64,000 nucleotides of DNA, from assembly GCF_010993705.1 (NCBI RefSeq), contig NZ_WOFO01000001.1, positions 322,001 through 386,000 of the forward strand, in the 5' to 3' direction. The notes beneath the pieces were generated by a model that was given only the letters and a program-made list of their open reading frames with translations, searched no databases and was not told where the DNA came from. The stretch's first letter is position 1. The number at the start of each line of letters is the position of its first letter. Positions 1 through 8,872 of this stretch are shown here, piece by piece. The translations under genes and the position numbers were made by a program. The stretch comes from Cyclobacterium sp. SYSU L10401. GTDB lineage: Bacteria; Bacteroidota; Bacteroidia; Cytophagales; Cyclobacteriaceae.

Positions 1-147
1 AAAAACCATAAGAGAAAGGGGGATTTAGTATTTCTGAGGTTGACAGGAGCGTTTCTTGTTTGTATTTTTCTTTGGGCAGGTTGTTTTTAAAAGGTTAACC
101 CAAATCCTCAGTATCATTGATTTTTCAGGGAGTGGAAGTATTTCATT

Positions 148-915
148 TTATAAGTCCTTGACCCGAAACATTCGAAATGAAATGGCTGCCGGAACCAGGG
201 CCCATACCAGCATGATGAGCAGACTGGCGATAAGTCCCCACCATTCGCTGAAAAATTGCCGGAATATGGCCCCACTGTAACCCATCAATGCGGCCGCTTC
301 CGTCTGCATCAATACCATGATTCTGCCCAGGTCTACGGGATTGAGAAAAGTAATGAAAAGAACCACCTTCCCGATGGGATAATCACTGAAATTGTACATC
401 ATCAAAAGTACCAGGCCATCGAAAATCAATACAAAATAGACCCAGAGGAACAAGGCAAAACCCATTCCTCTGGCCTTGTCCCTCACCCATACCGCTACAA
501 GAAGGGCGAGGCCAATGAATATCACTGTGAGCAGCAAAGCCACTCCCACCAGCATGAGTGCTACCGGAGTGGGATGCAAAATCCATAAGGGCAAGCCCAA
601 TCCCAATCCTACGGCAAGGCCAAAAGCAATACCTAAACCTAAAAAAATACTTGCCAGTATGCGGCTACGTTTTAAGGGTTGGGCCAATAGCAGCACCATA
701 AATTCATACATATTGTAGTAATAGATGGTGGAAAAAATAACGGTGATCATGGGAACCAGCAGCAGTGTCAGGTTTAATACACCCAATATGGCCTTGTCAC
801 CCTGCCCTTCCAGTAAAAAGAAGCCCAGGGTAGCCAGCAGCAGAAAAACCGAATAAAGTACCAGAATCCAATTTTTGATCAGGTCTGAAACAATAAATTT
901 GGTGATATTAAACAT
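148..915 (-). CDS. nosY: NosY-type ABC transporter permease
   Basis: 255-residue integral membrane protein with about six hydrophobic segments, read as the permease partner of NosF. NosDFY is known to be needed for copper (CuZ) centre maturation of nitrous oxide reductase, acting at the inner membrane. The sequence alone shows only a polytopic ABC-2-type permease; the name rests on its place as the last gene of a nosZ-nosL-nosD-nosF run. It overlaps nosF by 8 bases, so translation is probably coupled. The 147 bases beyond its stop, up to the window edge, show no gene. Confidence 0.88.
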   Translation of the reverse strand: MFNITKFIVSDLIKNWILVLYSVFLLLATLGFFLLEGQGDKAILGVLNLTLLLVPMITVIFSTIYYYNMYEFMVLLLAQPLKRSRILASIFLGLGIAFGLAVGLGLGLPLWILHPTPVALMLVGVALLLTVIFIGLALLVAVWVRDKARGMGFALFLWVYFVLIFDGLVLLMMYNFSDYPIGKVVLFITFLNPVDLGRIMVLMQTEAAALMGYSGAIFRQFFSEWWGLIASLLIMLVWALVPAAISFRMFRVKDL

Positions 916-1624
916 GGGTATCAGTATGTTTTAGTATTTGGGCAATGATCCGGTTCAGCCGGTTTTCTGCTGTCTCTGCCTTTAACTGTTCCAGGGGTTT
1001 AAAGAATTTGACCTCCCCTTCCATCAAATAGCAGACATGGGAGGTGATATCATCCAAATCATTTAAAATATGGGAACTGATCAATATCAGGCGGCCGGTT
1101 CCCAAGGATTTTTGTAGCTTTTCTTTCAGTATTTCATTGGCAATCGGGTCCAGACCTGCAGTGGGCTCATCCAATATCAACACCTTCGGATCAAAAAGGA
1201 AGGCAAGGGCTGCGCTTACTTTTTGCTTCATGCCTCCGGACAGTATTTCCAATCTTTTAGATCCCATTTGGTCAATTTCAAAGGCCCGATACAGGTCCAT
1301 GTCCCTGCTCTTTTCATCTTTCCGCAACTTTTTCATCATATGGAATAGCTGGCTGACGGTCATGTTCGCAGGAAAGCGGCTCATTTGGGGCATGTATCCT
1401 ATATGCTGGCGGTATAGGCTTTGTCCTGCTATGGGCCTGCCCTCAAAATAAACTTGTCCCTCTTGGGGTAAAACCATACCGAGAATGATCTTGATCAGGG
1501 TGGATTTACCGGATCCATTGGGGCCAATTAAAGCAATGGCCTGATTTTCCCTGAATTCCAGGCAAATGTCAAGTAAGACCTGGTTCCGGCCAAATTTTTT
1601 GTATAAATGGTCTATTTTAATCAT
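908..1624 (-). CDS. nosF: NosF copper-maturation ABC ATPase
   Basis: 238-residue ABC ATPase with Walker A GPNGSGKST near residue 34, signature LSGGMKQK near 128 and Walker B LILDEPTAGLDP. In the family it powers the NosDFY complex that helps assemble the copper centres of periplasmic NosZ. It overlaps nosD by 8 bases upstream and nosY by 8 bases downstream, so the three are certainly one transcriptional unit. All ATPase motifs look intact. Assignment to NosF rather than another ABC-2 ATPase is by context. Confidence 0.92.
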   Translation of the reverse strand: MIKIDHLYKKFGRNQVLLDICLEFRENQAIALIGPNGSGKSTLIKIILGMVLPQEGQVYFEGRPIAGQSLYRQHIGYMPQMSRFPANMTVSQLFHMMKKLRKDEKSRDMDLYRAFEIDQMGSKRLEILSGGMKQKVSAALAFLFDPKVLILDEPTAGLDPIANEILKEKLQKSLGTGRLILISSHILNDLDDITSHVCYLMEGEVKFFKPLEQLKAETAENRLNRIIAQILKHTDTHV

Positions 1625-2870
1625 TTGCCAGGGGTTTTATGCGGGGTCGCTCATCAGACAAGTGTTCGGGGATTATTTCCGGAAACATCCGTTCTGCCAT
1701 GTCCAGTGCATTGACCAGAAAGCTGTGCAGGAGCATGTTGGCAGCCGGTATTTTATCCGTGATCAGGGCAAAGAGGTTGACCGGGCGATGGGGAAAATCA
1801 CCTATGCCATCCTTATCCAGGTCATAACCCTTGTATTGTGCCCAGTAATTTCCTTCAAAATGATTCAGATTGGACCTTGAATTGGTCAGTACCTCAAAGG
1901 TGTTACCGATGAAATTATTGGCCAGGATTTCATTATCTATACAGTTTCCCTTGATATCCATGGCTTTTCCATTATTGATGAAATCGTTTTTTTCAATTTT
2001 TATCCTGCTGGCTCCTTCGGCGTATACGCCTATTGTATTGCGAATAAAGGTGTTTTGGGCCATGAGACCATCGCTGATTTCCTTCAGCAAAATGCCATAG
2101 GAAGAGCCGCCCCAATTCTCTTCAAAGGTGTTTTTTACCATTTTGATGTGCTTGCTGAACATCACAGCCACACCGGCACCGTTCCTTTGGAAGGTATTTT
2201 CCTCGTAGGTGTCGTAGTTGGAGAACATGAAATGCAGGCCGTACCGCATATTGTCCTGGCTGATGTTGCTGTGGATCAGGCTTTGGTCTACAAACTCAAA
2301 ATAAATCCCATCCCGGTGATGGCTCAGGTGATTGTTGATTACTTCCATTTGGCTACCTTTCCAGATATGGATGGCATTTCCTGCATTTACCTCATCGTAG
2401 GCTTCTCCACGGATCGTATTGTTTTGTACCCGGCATTGAGAGGAATTTTGTAAATAAATTCCAAAAAATGTATTGATGAGGATATTTTTGTCAATGGTTA
2501 CGTTTTTGGCCTCGACGATCCTGATGGCTGCCCTGTCTTTCAAATGGCTTATACCGATATTTTGAAGCGTCAATCCCTGGATCAGTACTTGATCAGCTCG
2601 TATTATGAAGATTTCATCACCTCCCTGGCTGTCGATTACAGGCTTATTAACACCTATGAGCGTTAGGGGGATGCTGATCACTAACTGGTTTTCCAGATAG
2701 GTGCCTTCGTATATGAAAATGGTATCCCCGGCACTAGCCAGCGCAACCGCCTCCTGTATGGTATCCAGGGAAGATCCCTTTTTTACGTGGAAGGTGCCTG
2801 CCTCAAGTTCATGGGTGAGCACTAAAAAAAAAGCCATTAGCCAAAGTAGAAAAAAACCTGGTTTCATCAT
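1617..2870 (-). CDS. nosD: NosD periplasmic beta-helix copper-maturation protein
   Basis: 417 residues starting with a Sec signal peptide (MMKPGFFLLWLMAFF...), then a long stretch of short repeats with N-rich turns and regular I/V/F spacing, typical of the CASH/parallel beta-helix fold of NosD. Known role: periplasmic partner of the NosFY transporter in CuZ assembly, accepting copper from NosL. Its start overlaps the nosL stop by 4 bases (ATGA). Length matches the family. I see no frameshift. Confidence 0.92.
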   Translation of the reverse strand: MMKPGFFLLWLMAFFLVLTHELEAGTFHVKKGSSLDTIQEAVALASAGDTIFIYEGTYLENQLVISIPLTLIGVNKPVIDSQGGDEIFIIRADQVLIQGLTLQNIGISHLKDRAAIRIVEAKNVTIDKNILINTFFGIYLQNSSQCRVQNNTIRGEAYDEVNAGNAIHIWKGSQMEVINNHLSHHRDGIYFEFVDQSLIHSNISQDNMRYGLHFMFSNYDTYEENTFQRNGAGVAVMFSKHIKMVKNTFEENWGGSSYGILLKEISDGLMAQNTFIRNTIGVYAEGASRIKIEKNDFINNGKAMDIKGNCIDNEILANNFIGNTFEVLTNSRSNLNHFEGNYWAQYKGYDLDKDGIGDFPHRPVNLFALITDKIPAANMLLHSFLVNALDMAERMFPEIIPEHLSDERPRIKPLAND

Positions 2871-3328
2871 TCCGGATAATTTGCGGGATCGAATTCAGAA
2901 AGTTGTTGTTGGAGGGCTTTCCATGTCAGGGATTCCTTGCCATCAGGGGGACTGTCCTGAAAACCCGCCAGATGGGCCCCCATAGGACTTGGGTATTCCT
3001 CCGAAATGACAAAATGGAGCTGTTTTACTGCCAATAAATTGCCAGGGTCATCATAAGCAACCCCTAAAATGTGGGCATATTCCTGCTCCTTGCTTTCATT
3101 CATATAGGGGAGCAGGCACTCCATGGCATCAAATTTATATACTTTTCCCTTGGTGGTTACCAGTTCCCCTCCGAACCTGGTGTCGGCTATGGTCATTTTA
3201 CAATAGCCGCAATGGTCTTTTCCAAATGCTATGGGTTCTGGATCCGTGCTGCAGGCCGATAGGAAAACCGGAAAAAGCAGCAATGCAACGGCCATGTTGA
3301 CGTATACTTTTGACTTGAAGTGTATCAT
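2867..3328 (-). CDS. nosL: NosL copper chaperone lipoprotein
   Basis: 153 residues. The N-terminus is a lipoprotein signal ending in a lipobox (FLSAC), so the protein should be anchored to a membrane on the periplasmic side. The mature part holds CGYCKM, the C-x-x-C-x-M type motif of NosL proteins, which bind Cu(I) and deliver it for NosZ metallation, followed by the usual DAMEC segment. It sits between a small membrane protein gene (17-base gap) and nosD (4-base overlap). Confidence 0.93.
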   Translation of the reverse strand: MIHFKSKVYVNMAVALLLFPVFLSACSTDPEPIAFGKDHCGYCKMTIADTRFGGELVTTKGKVYKFDAMECLLPYMNESKEQEYAHILGVAYDDPGNLLAVKQLHFVISEEYPSPMGAHLAGFQDSPPDGKESLTWKALQQQLSEFDPANYPE

Positions 3329-3345
3329 TTACCGGGCTTTTAAAG

Positions 3346-3930
3346 CTATTTTTCTTTTCCAGATTTACTTTTGATAAATGCCAGTCCTCCAAGAAGCGTG
3401 GCCAAACCCAAAAACAACCCACCCCAATGGGGGTAGGATTGTACTTTAAAGTTAAGCAAATCCTTTTTTCCCAATAGCGGGGGCATATAGGTCATGCCTT
3501 CTACCTTAATGGGGGCTTTGGGGTCCAGGTTATGGCCATAGTCGTAGAGCCAAAGGTAAAAATCATAAAGACCTAGAATCCCCAGTAAAATCAAGACGAT
3601 GGTCCAGCTTAAGAAACCGACGCTTTTATTGAGCCAGGCAAAGACCAATCCCAAGGCAATCATGAGATAATTGATCAGGGGGAAGTATTTCAGTTCGGGA
3701 ATGGAGTCCGGATGAATGGGCTGCATGCCTATGTAGTGGTTTAGAATATTGATGTTCTGTATGATGTTTTTATCGGTTCCCGATACCTTATTGATCCAGA
3801 TGTGCAATTGCAATCCACCAGGAAACTGCGCTGCATCCAATCGGATCTGCCATAAGGGGAAAAAGAACAATGCCGACAGACAGCCTACTGCCAATAGCAT
3901 CAGAAATTTAGAAGAGGGTAATTTTTTCAT
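3346..3930 (-). CDS. nos-cluster membrane protein of unknown function
   Basis: 194 residues from the ATG at 3930 (MKKLPSSKF...). A longer reading frame runs back into nosZ, but the upstream part has no membrane or signal character and overlaps nosZ, so I reject it. The protein has an N-terminal anchor, a periplasmic-looking loop of about 70 residues, then three hydrophobic segments (about residues 86-102, 106-128 and 168-185). Its place between nosZ and nosL suggests a role in nitrous oxide reductase maturation or electron supply. I cannot name the family with confidence. Confidence 0.75.
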   Translation of the reverse strand: MKKLPSSKFLMLLAVGCLSALFFFPLWQIRLDAAQFPGGLQLHIWINKVSGTDKNIIQNINILNHYIGMQPIHPDSIPELKYFPLINYLMIALGLVFAWLNKSVGFLSWTIVLILLGILGLYDFYLWLYDYGHNLDPKAPIKVEGMTYMPPLLGKKDLLNFKVQSYPHWGGLFLGLATLLGGLAFIKSKSGKEK

Positions 3931-3969
3931 AAAAGACGTATTTATCTGCCCAACAGGAAGGATAAAGCA

Positions 3970-4005
3970 AAAGCTACTACCAGCCGGTACGCCGGTAGTA
4001 GCTTT
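3970..4005 (-). terminator. strong hairpin directly after nosZ
   Basis: A perfect 12-bp inverted repeat (AAAGCTACTACC / GGTAGTAGCTTT) with a 12-base loop that is itself GC-rich. It starts 4 bases beyond the nosZ stop codon; in the transcript it is followed by TTTTGCTTTAT. It could be a leaky terminator that lets some transcripts continue into nosL-nosDFY, or a 3' stabilising structure that keeps nosZ mRNA more abundant than the maturation genes. Confidence 0.6.
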
Positions 4006-4009
4006 GAAA

Positions 4010-6028
4010 TTATTGGGAGGCCCTGGCTTTGGCTTGCTCGTAGAAAGTATTGGCCGCTTCCTGATTGTCACTCAATTCTTCATTGAGCCCCCATTTGAGC
4101 GGAACATTTGAGCCCTGGGGAGACACCCGTGCATATCCGGACATTTCCTGGTGCAGGGCAGAGCAGAAATCGGTACAATAAAAGGCAAAAACACCAACCC
4201 TTTTTGGTTCCCAAAGCAAGGTCCTGGTTTGCCCCGGCATGACCAGTAGTTCGGCATTGGTGGCACCCTGCATGGCAAATCCATGAGGAACATCCCAATC
4301 TTGCTCTAGGTTGGTAAGGTGGAAGAATACCTTGTCCCCTACTTTGATGCCTTCAATGTTGTCCGGAGCCAGGTGACTCCTCATGGCAGTCATGTAAACG
4401 TGCACCTCATCTCCCTCACGCTCTACCCTGGAATTTCCCTCGCCCAGGGTAGCATGGGGATGGGTGTTGTCCTCAATGGGATAGAATTTTTTGGAATTGG
4501 CCATGAGCTTTTCTGCCTCTATGGCCTGGGCATAATGGGGCTCTGCCTTGGTCGGGAAATCCAAAATGAGTTTCATTTTTTCTCCGCTGATATCAAATAG
4601 CTGGGCAGAGTGCATCATTTCCGGTCCGGTAGGTAAAAACCTGTCTTTGGTGATTTTATTCATGGCTACCAGGTATTTGCCATTGGGTTTTCTGGTCTCT
4701 CCGCCAGGGATCACCAAGTGTCCCGGAGAGTAAAAGGTGGATTGGCGGTCCAGGATTTCTTTGGATTCCACATCCCATTTCACCACTTCGGAGGAGATGA
4801 AAAATGTGGTATAGGCATTTCCCCTACCATCAAACTCGGTGTGAAGTGGTCCCAAGCCTGGTTTCTGCACGATGCCATGCAGACCGGCCTCATAGTTGAT
4901 AATGGGGATCCCATCAAACTCACCGTCAAAGTTTTCCTCCTCTATGGCTTGCATGATCTCGCTGAAGGAATAAACGGACATGTCTGCAGATAATTTACCA
5001 TTACCGACAATGTATTCCCCGGATGGATCTATGTCACAACCATGGGGAGATTTGGGTACTGGAATAAAATAAACCATGTCCGGGCATTCCTTGGGGTCCA
5101 GAATTTTTGTGATTGTTTTTTCCTCAGAATTGACGATCCCGGAGCCTTCATCCATCAAATTGTGGTAATAGGAGGTTTCCCTTTCTGTAAATTTGCCGGC
5201 TGCAAGGTATTCTTCAGCCTTTTTCCAGTTTACAATCGCCATCAGGTCTTTGTCCATTTGAGAGGCATTTACCTCCAAGAGTGTACGGGCCTGTTCTGAG
5301 TTATAAGTAGTCAAAAAACTCCATCCATGGGATACGGCTTTCCCGTTTCTGGCCAGGTCATAATTGAATCCGGGCATTTCAATCTGGAAGGCCAAATCCA
5401 TGTGTCCATGCTCCTGATCCAAAGAGACATAATTGATCAAGCCTTTGAAGTTTTCCTTGTAGGTATCAATGGGCACGTCTTCCTGCGGAATGGGTACACT
5501 GAATCTGGTTCCTGACACCAGGTATTCCGAGTTTTCGGTGATAAATGGGGAACAGTGCAGCCCGGCTACATCCGGAATTTCCAGTATTTCCACGGTTTCA
5601 AAAGTGGTAAGATCTATCCGGGCGATCCTAGGGGTATTGTTCCCATTCACAAACAGCCACCTGCCATCAAACTCTCCATTTTGCTGGGAAAGTTCGATGT
5701 GGTGGGAGTCATCCCAGGGAACGAACCCATAGGAGGTATTGAACATGTTTTTGGTTTCCTCACTGTATCCATATCCATTTTCCGGATATTGGGAGAAAAC
5801 AGGAATTTCTTTAAATAGCCGGCCGGAAGGAAGTCCATAAACAGTGATTTGTCCACTGTACCCTCCCGATAAAAAGGCATAGAATTCATCGTATTCCCCC
5901 GGAGGGACATAGGCTTGCTGGGCGGCATCGCCATGGATGAGTTGACTGGAATCCCTGTTGTTGCAAGCTACCAGGCCGATCAGGAATACTGGCAGCAGGA
6001 GCAAAAGTGCATTTTTGTAAAGTATCAT
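4010..6028 (-). CDS. nosZ: Nitrous oxide reductase, clade II type
   Basis: 672-residue NosZ, which reduces N2O to N2 at a CuZ cluster with electrons arriving through CuA. The N-terminal beta-propeller part contains the conserved DSHH and SPHGCDIDPSGEY segments, and the C-terminal cupredoxin domain ends with the complete CuA motif CTDFCSALHQEM (C-x3-C-x3-H-x2-M). The signal is Sec type with a lipobox (LVAC, Cys at residue 22) and no twin arginine, so this is clade II and probably a lipoprotein. It follows a cytochrome c gene by 21 bases, its likely electron donor. Length and motifs look intact. Confidence 0.96.
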   Translation of the reverse strand: MILYKNALLLLLPVFLIGLVACNNRDSSQLIHGDAAQQAYVPPGEYDEFYAFLSGGYSGQITVYGLPSGRLFKEIPVFSQYPENGYGYSEETKNMFNTSYGFVPWDDSHHIELSQQNGEFDGRWLFVNGNNTPRIARIDLTTFETVEILEIPDVAGLHCSPFITENSEYLVSGTRFSVPIPQEDVPIDTYKENFKGLINYVSLDQEHGHMDLAFQIEMPGFNYDLARNGKAVSHGWSFLTTYNSEQARTLLEVNASQMDKDLMAIVNWKKAEEYLAAGKFTERETSYYHNLMDEGSGIVNSEEKTITKILDPKECPDMVYFIPVPKSPHGCDIDPSGEYIVGNGKLSADMSVYSFSEIMQAIEEENFDGEFDGIPIINYEAGLHGIVQKPGLGPLHTEFDGRGNAYTTFFISSEVVKWDVESKEILDRQSTFYSPGHLVIPGGETRKPNGKYLVAMNKITKDRFLPTGPEMMHSAQLFDISGEKMKLILDFPTKAEPHYAQAIEAEKLMANSKKFYPIEDNTHPHATLGEGNSRVEREGDEVHVYMTAMRSHLAPDNIEGIKVGDKVFFHLTNLEQDWDVPHGFAMQGATNAELLVMPGQTRTLLWEPKRVGVFAFYCTDFCSALHQEMSGYARVSPQGSNVPLKWGLNEELSDNQEAANTFYEQAKARASQ

Positions 6029-6049
6029 AGTTATTTGGGTTTAGGTTAA

Positions 6050-6550
6050 TTATGAGTTGGCCTGGTCTTTATTTCCGGTTTTTTCTTCATCATTTTCGCG
6101 GAAAAACTCTAGTATATTTCTGGCATCTCCAACCGAAACGTTTTGATTGGGCATTCTGGTAAGGCATTCTTCCAGCATGGCCCTGGCTTCAGGGTCCTCT
6201 TCCAGCATGACATCTACATTGGTAATCATGTTCATGATCCATTCAGGTTTTCTGCGGTTGGTGACCCCCTGAAATCCGGGTCCCACCACGCGCTGGTCGG
6301 TCAGTTTGTGGCAGGCGGAGCATTTCATGTCATAAATTGATTTGCCCATTTTCACCATATCTGCATCCAATTCCTCTTCCAGATTGACTTCTTTGATCTC
6401 ACCGATGCCTTTACCTTCAGCAATGGATTGAGGAACTTCAGGTTCCGAATCAGCAGGCGTGGATAAGGTGTTCCTCTCGTTGTTTCCTGAGCCACAGGAA
6501 TAAAACAAGAGGGCGATGATTGACATTTTGATGAGGGTTAGATTTTTCAT
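6050..6550 (-). CDS. Lipoprotein c-type cytochrome of the nos cluster
   Basis: 166 residues with a lipoprotein signal (LLFYSCGSG), an acidic linker of about 45 residues, and one haem-binding site CSACH with a downstream Met in MPNQNVS as the likely distal ligand. Monohaem cytochromes next to nosZ are common in clade II clusters and are thought to pass electrons from the quinol pool to NosZ. It is 21 bases upstream of nosZ and 13 bases downstream of the interrupted membrane gene, so all three should be cotranscribed. Confidence 0.9.
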   Translation of the reverse strand: MKNLTLIKMSIIALLFYSCGSGNNERNTLSTPADSEPEVPQSIAEGKGIGEIKEVNLEEELDADMVKMGKSIYDMKCSACHKLTDQRVVGPGFQGVTNRRKPEWIMNMITNVDVMLEEDPEARAMLEECLTRMPNQNVSVGDARNILEFFRENDEEKTGNKDQANS

Positions 6551-6563
6551 AAGTTGTTTGGAT

Positions 6564-7808
6564 TTAGTTGTAAATATTTTTTGTGATGCTGGTCTTATTT
6601 ATTGTCGTGTTTTTAGCATTGATTTGAAGGATAAAAAGTAAAATGGACAGGGGTAAAAAAGCCGAAAAGGCGAATAACAGTTCGTGGTAAAAGGGCAATT
6701 GGCCCCAATGCATCCAATAGGATAATCCCTGAGAAAACAGGAGGATTTCGGTGAATACAAAGCCTGTAAGAAACAGGATCAGTGCCATGATAAATTGATT
6801 TGATCCTGCCTTGAAAAACCCCATTTGGGAGGCGAAAAAGATCAGAAAGGCAGACACAAAACCCAATACCGTAAGATGAACAAAGCCCATCATCAAAGGC
6901 CGTAGGGTGGTGGCAGCAGCGGCTGCTTCAGGAAAGAGGACCAGACTTTGTATGCCGATTTTGGCCAGCCAGGATAGAAACCCAAACCCAAAGGCGAGAT
7001 TTAGGCTGAATCGGTATTGTTTGAAATGAAGCCGGATACCCTCCCGGGATAAAGTTAAAAATATCCCTATGCCCATCAGTTGAAGGAGTATGCCCAGGTT
7101 GTTGATCCACCAGTAGGCATGCTCACCATAGGCCCAGAATAAAACCAGGCCAAAGGTAAGTACCGTAGAAGTGATAAATAAATAGAAAAACCAGGAGAAA
7201 ACCTGGTAATTGATTTCCCATTGCTGCCGGAGTAAGCTGTCCAGCAACAAGGCCAGAATGGCAAAGGTAAACCAGCCATGGAATTGAAAATGCAGGTAAA
7301 ACTGTATGGCTACCTGGTACAAAGCTGTATTTCTACCTCCCGATACGGCCAGAGGCCCCAACAGCCATACCCCAAAAGTGGAAAGGACCAAAAATACCAG
7401 TGCTGCATAAAACAACTTTTTAACGGCAGGATGAGTGATTTGCTGGTCTTTCCAAATCCGGTAACAAAACACATAGCTGGCCAGAATATGCAGGGAAGAA
7501 AAACTGATGGATACCGCTGCATAACCTTGCAGGGGAAAGCTGAGCATCATGCCTATCACGGTGGTTTGGGTAATTCAGAATAGTTTTGAATAGGTCTTGA
7601 ATTTCGAGGCAGGAACAAAGCGATAACAAAAGAAGGCAAAAATGCCCATGTACACCCAGCCCAACATGGCCAGATGGGAATGAGCATGCAGCAGATTCCT
7701 GTATTCCATCCAATTGATCTCCCAGACAAAGGCAGCCCGTAGAACAAGACCAAAGAGAGCAGCAATCAAAAAATTTGAAAATGACAATAAAATCCAGAAC
7801 TTTTTCAT
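6564..7808 (-). pseudogene. Polytopic membrane protein of nos locus, interrupted by in-frame TGA
   Basis: One continuous frame of 414 codons from ATG 7808 to TAA 6564, broken only by TGA at 7575-7577. The 77 codons before it (MKKFWILLSFSNF..., with HAHSHLAMLG) and the codons after it (ITQTTVIGMM...) are in the same frame and both look like transmembrane protein. About ten hydrophobic segments and the HxHxHLAxLG motif recall haem-copper-oxidase-subunit-I or NnrS-like membrane proteins; the family is not certain. A TGG (Trp) to TGA change would explain the break. The second half has ATG codons just after the stop (7559) and could be reinitiated. Sequencing error remains possible. Confidence 0.72.
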
Positions 7809-7968
7809 TCGGTAAGGATTTTTATTATATCCTAACAATGTAACATTTTACTTTTAAATGTACAAGTATGGCAATTTATAGCGTATGAACTGTACCAAAT
7901 AGGGGGTATAATTTGCCCCCGTCCATGCTTCCTTGTATTTACCGCATTTTGTTCTGGATTTTATTTTA

Positions 7969-8721
7969 TCAGGAAACAGGGATATTTTTCCCGTAAGCCA
8001 GTCCTTTCTCTTCCATTTCAATGGCCTTTGGGAAGAGAATATTGTTTTCAAGGTGAATGTGCTGATGCAAATCGGTTTTGAATTCATCCAGCAGGGCAAA
8101 GGTGACCCGGTAGGTACTGCAGGCATCTGCCGGAGGGGTGAAATCACCGGTAAGGGCAGCTATTTTCTCAAAGCGCTCTCCTTCATTTTCGTGCTCATCC
8201 ATCATCATGCTGATGGGATTCTTCACCGTGCCAAAATGAGGTTTGGACTTTTCAGATGCCGGGCTTTCCTGGTCCTTTATCATTTTCTTCACGTAAGGAA
8301 ACAAAACAAATTCTTCCTTCTTCATGTGGGCAGTCAATTCACCAGCACTTTGGTTGAAGAGTTCGGTGATTTCGAAGAGTTCCGGGTGGGCCTGTCCATG
8401 AACTTTACACAGTTTGTCCAGGTATTGCTGTAAAAGGGGTATTCGGTCTTCCACATAGCGGTGGTGCTTTTTTTCAATGTAATCAGCCAGCAGGTCAAGG
8501 GGCCAGAAATTGAAATCATGCATGCCCTCGGTGGAGGAATCCAGCATTTTATTTACCGCAGTCCACACTGTCCGGCTGCTGATTTTTTGCTTTTCGCAGG
8601 CTTCTTCTATGGATCTGTTTCCCTTGCAGCAGAAATCGATGCCGAAAGATTCAAACACCGTGGCCAGGCGATAATCCTTTGCCACCAAAGCGCCAATTGT
8701 TTCTTGATTTGTAGTTTCCAT
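7969..8721 (-). CDS. ric: Iron-sulfur cluster repair di-iron protein (RIC/ScdA/YtfE family)
   Basis: 250 residues. The N-terminal ScdA domain carries the typical FGIDFCCKG segment (about residues 25-35); the rest is a hemerythrin-like four-helix domain with H/E ligands in motifs such as KKHHRY, HMKKEE, DEHENEGERF and HIHLENNILFP. Known role: repair of Fe-S clusters damaged by NO or oxidative stress, possibly by NO handling at the di-iron site. It has its own promoter with an overlapping palindrome at 8814-8865. Downstream, at 7902-7920, a G5/C5 hairpin lies before the nos genes but lacks a clean T tract. Confidence 0.93.
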   Translation of the reverse strand: METTNQETIGALVAKDYRLATVFESFGIDFCCKGNRSIEEACEKQKISSRTVWTAVNKMLDSSTEGMHDFNFWPLDLLADYIEKKHHRYVEDRIPLLQQYLDKLCKVHGQAHPELFEITELFNQSAGELTAHMKKEEFVLFPYVKKMIKDQESPASEKSKPHFGTVKNPISMMMDEHENEGERFEKIAALTGDFTPPADACSTYRVTFALLDEFKTDLHQHIHLENNILFPKAIEMEEKGLAYGKNIPVS

Positions 8722-8813
8722 GTTGAGGTAAGATTAAGAAATATAAACGATAATCATACCCGGTACTCCTTTATTATGTTTTCAGGTTTACCGGTTTTTG
8801 TCTCATTGTGAAA

Positions 8814-8865
8814 CAAAGGTAAGACAAAATTAATAAAAGACAAAAATGTCCTTTATTAATTTTGT
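8814..8865 (-). promoter_or_regulatory. ric promoter with long palindromic operator
   Basis: Reading leftward, TTTG (8844-8841), a 19-base spacer and TACCTTTG (8821-8814) match the Bacteroidota housekeeping promoter TTTG-N19-TAnnTTTG. Over the -33 box lies an inverted repeat with 18-bp arms (8824-8841 and 8848-8865; 17 of 18 pairs match) around AAAAAT. Such overlap is what a repressor operator looks like. The palindrome also lies just after the hmp stop codon and might act as a weak terminator. A related 20-mer sits upstream of hmp. Confidence 0.7.
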
Positions 8866-8872
8866 TTAATTT

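Noticed and set aside
7575-7577. Selenocysteine or recoded TGA in the nos-locus membrane gene
   Set aside because: No stem-loop typical of bacterial selenocysteine insertion is evident after the TGA, and Trp to stop by one base is simpler.
7814-7833. AAGGAT/ATATCCT palindrome upstream of the interrupted membrane gene as a third NO-regulator site
   Set aside because: The arm spacing differs from the ric and hmp sites and the arms are short; similarity is too weak.
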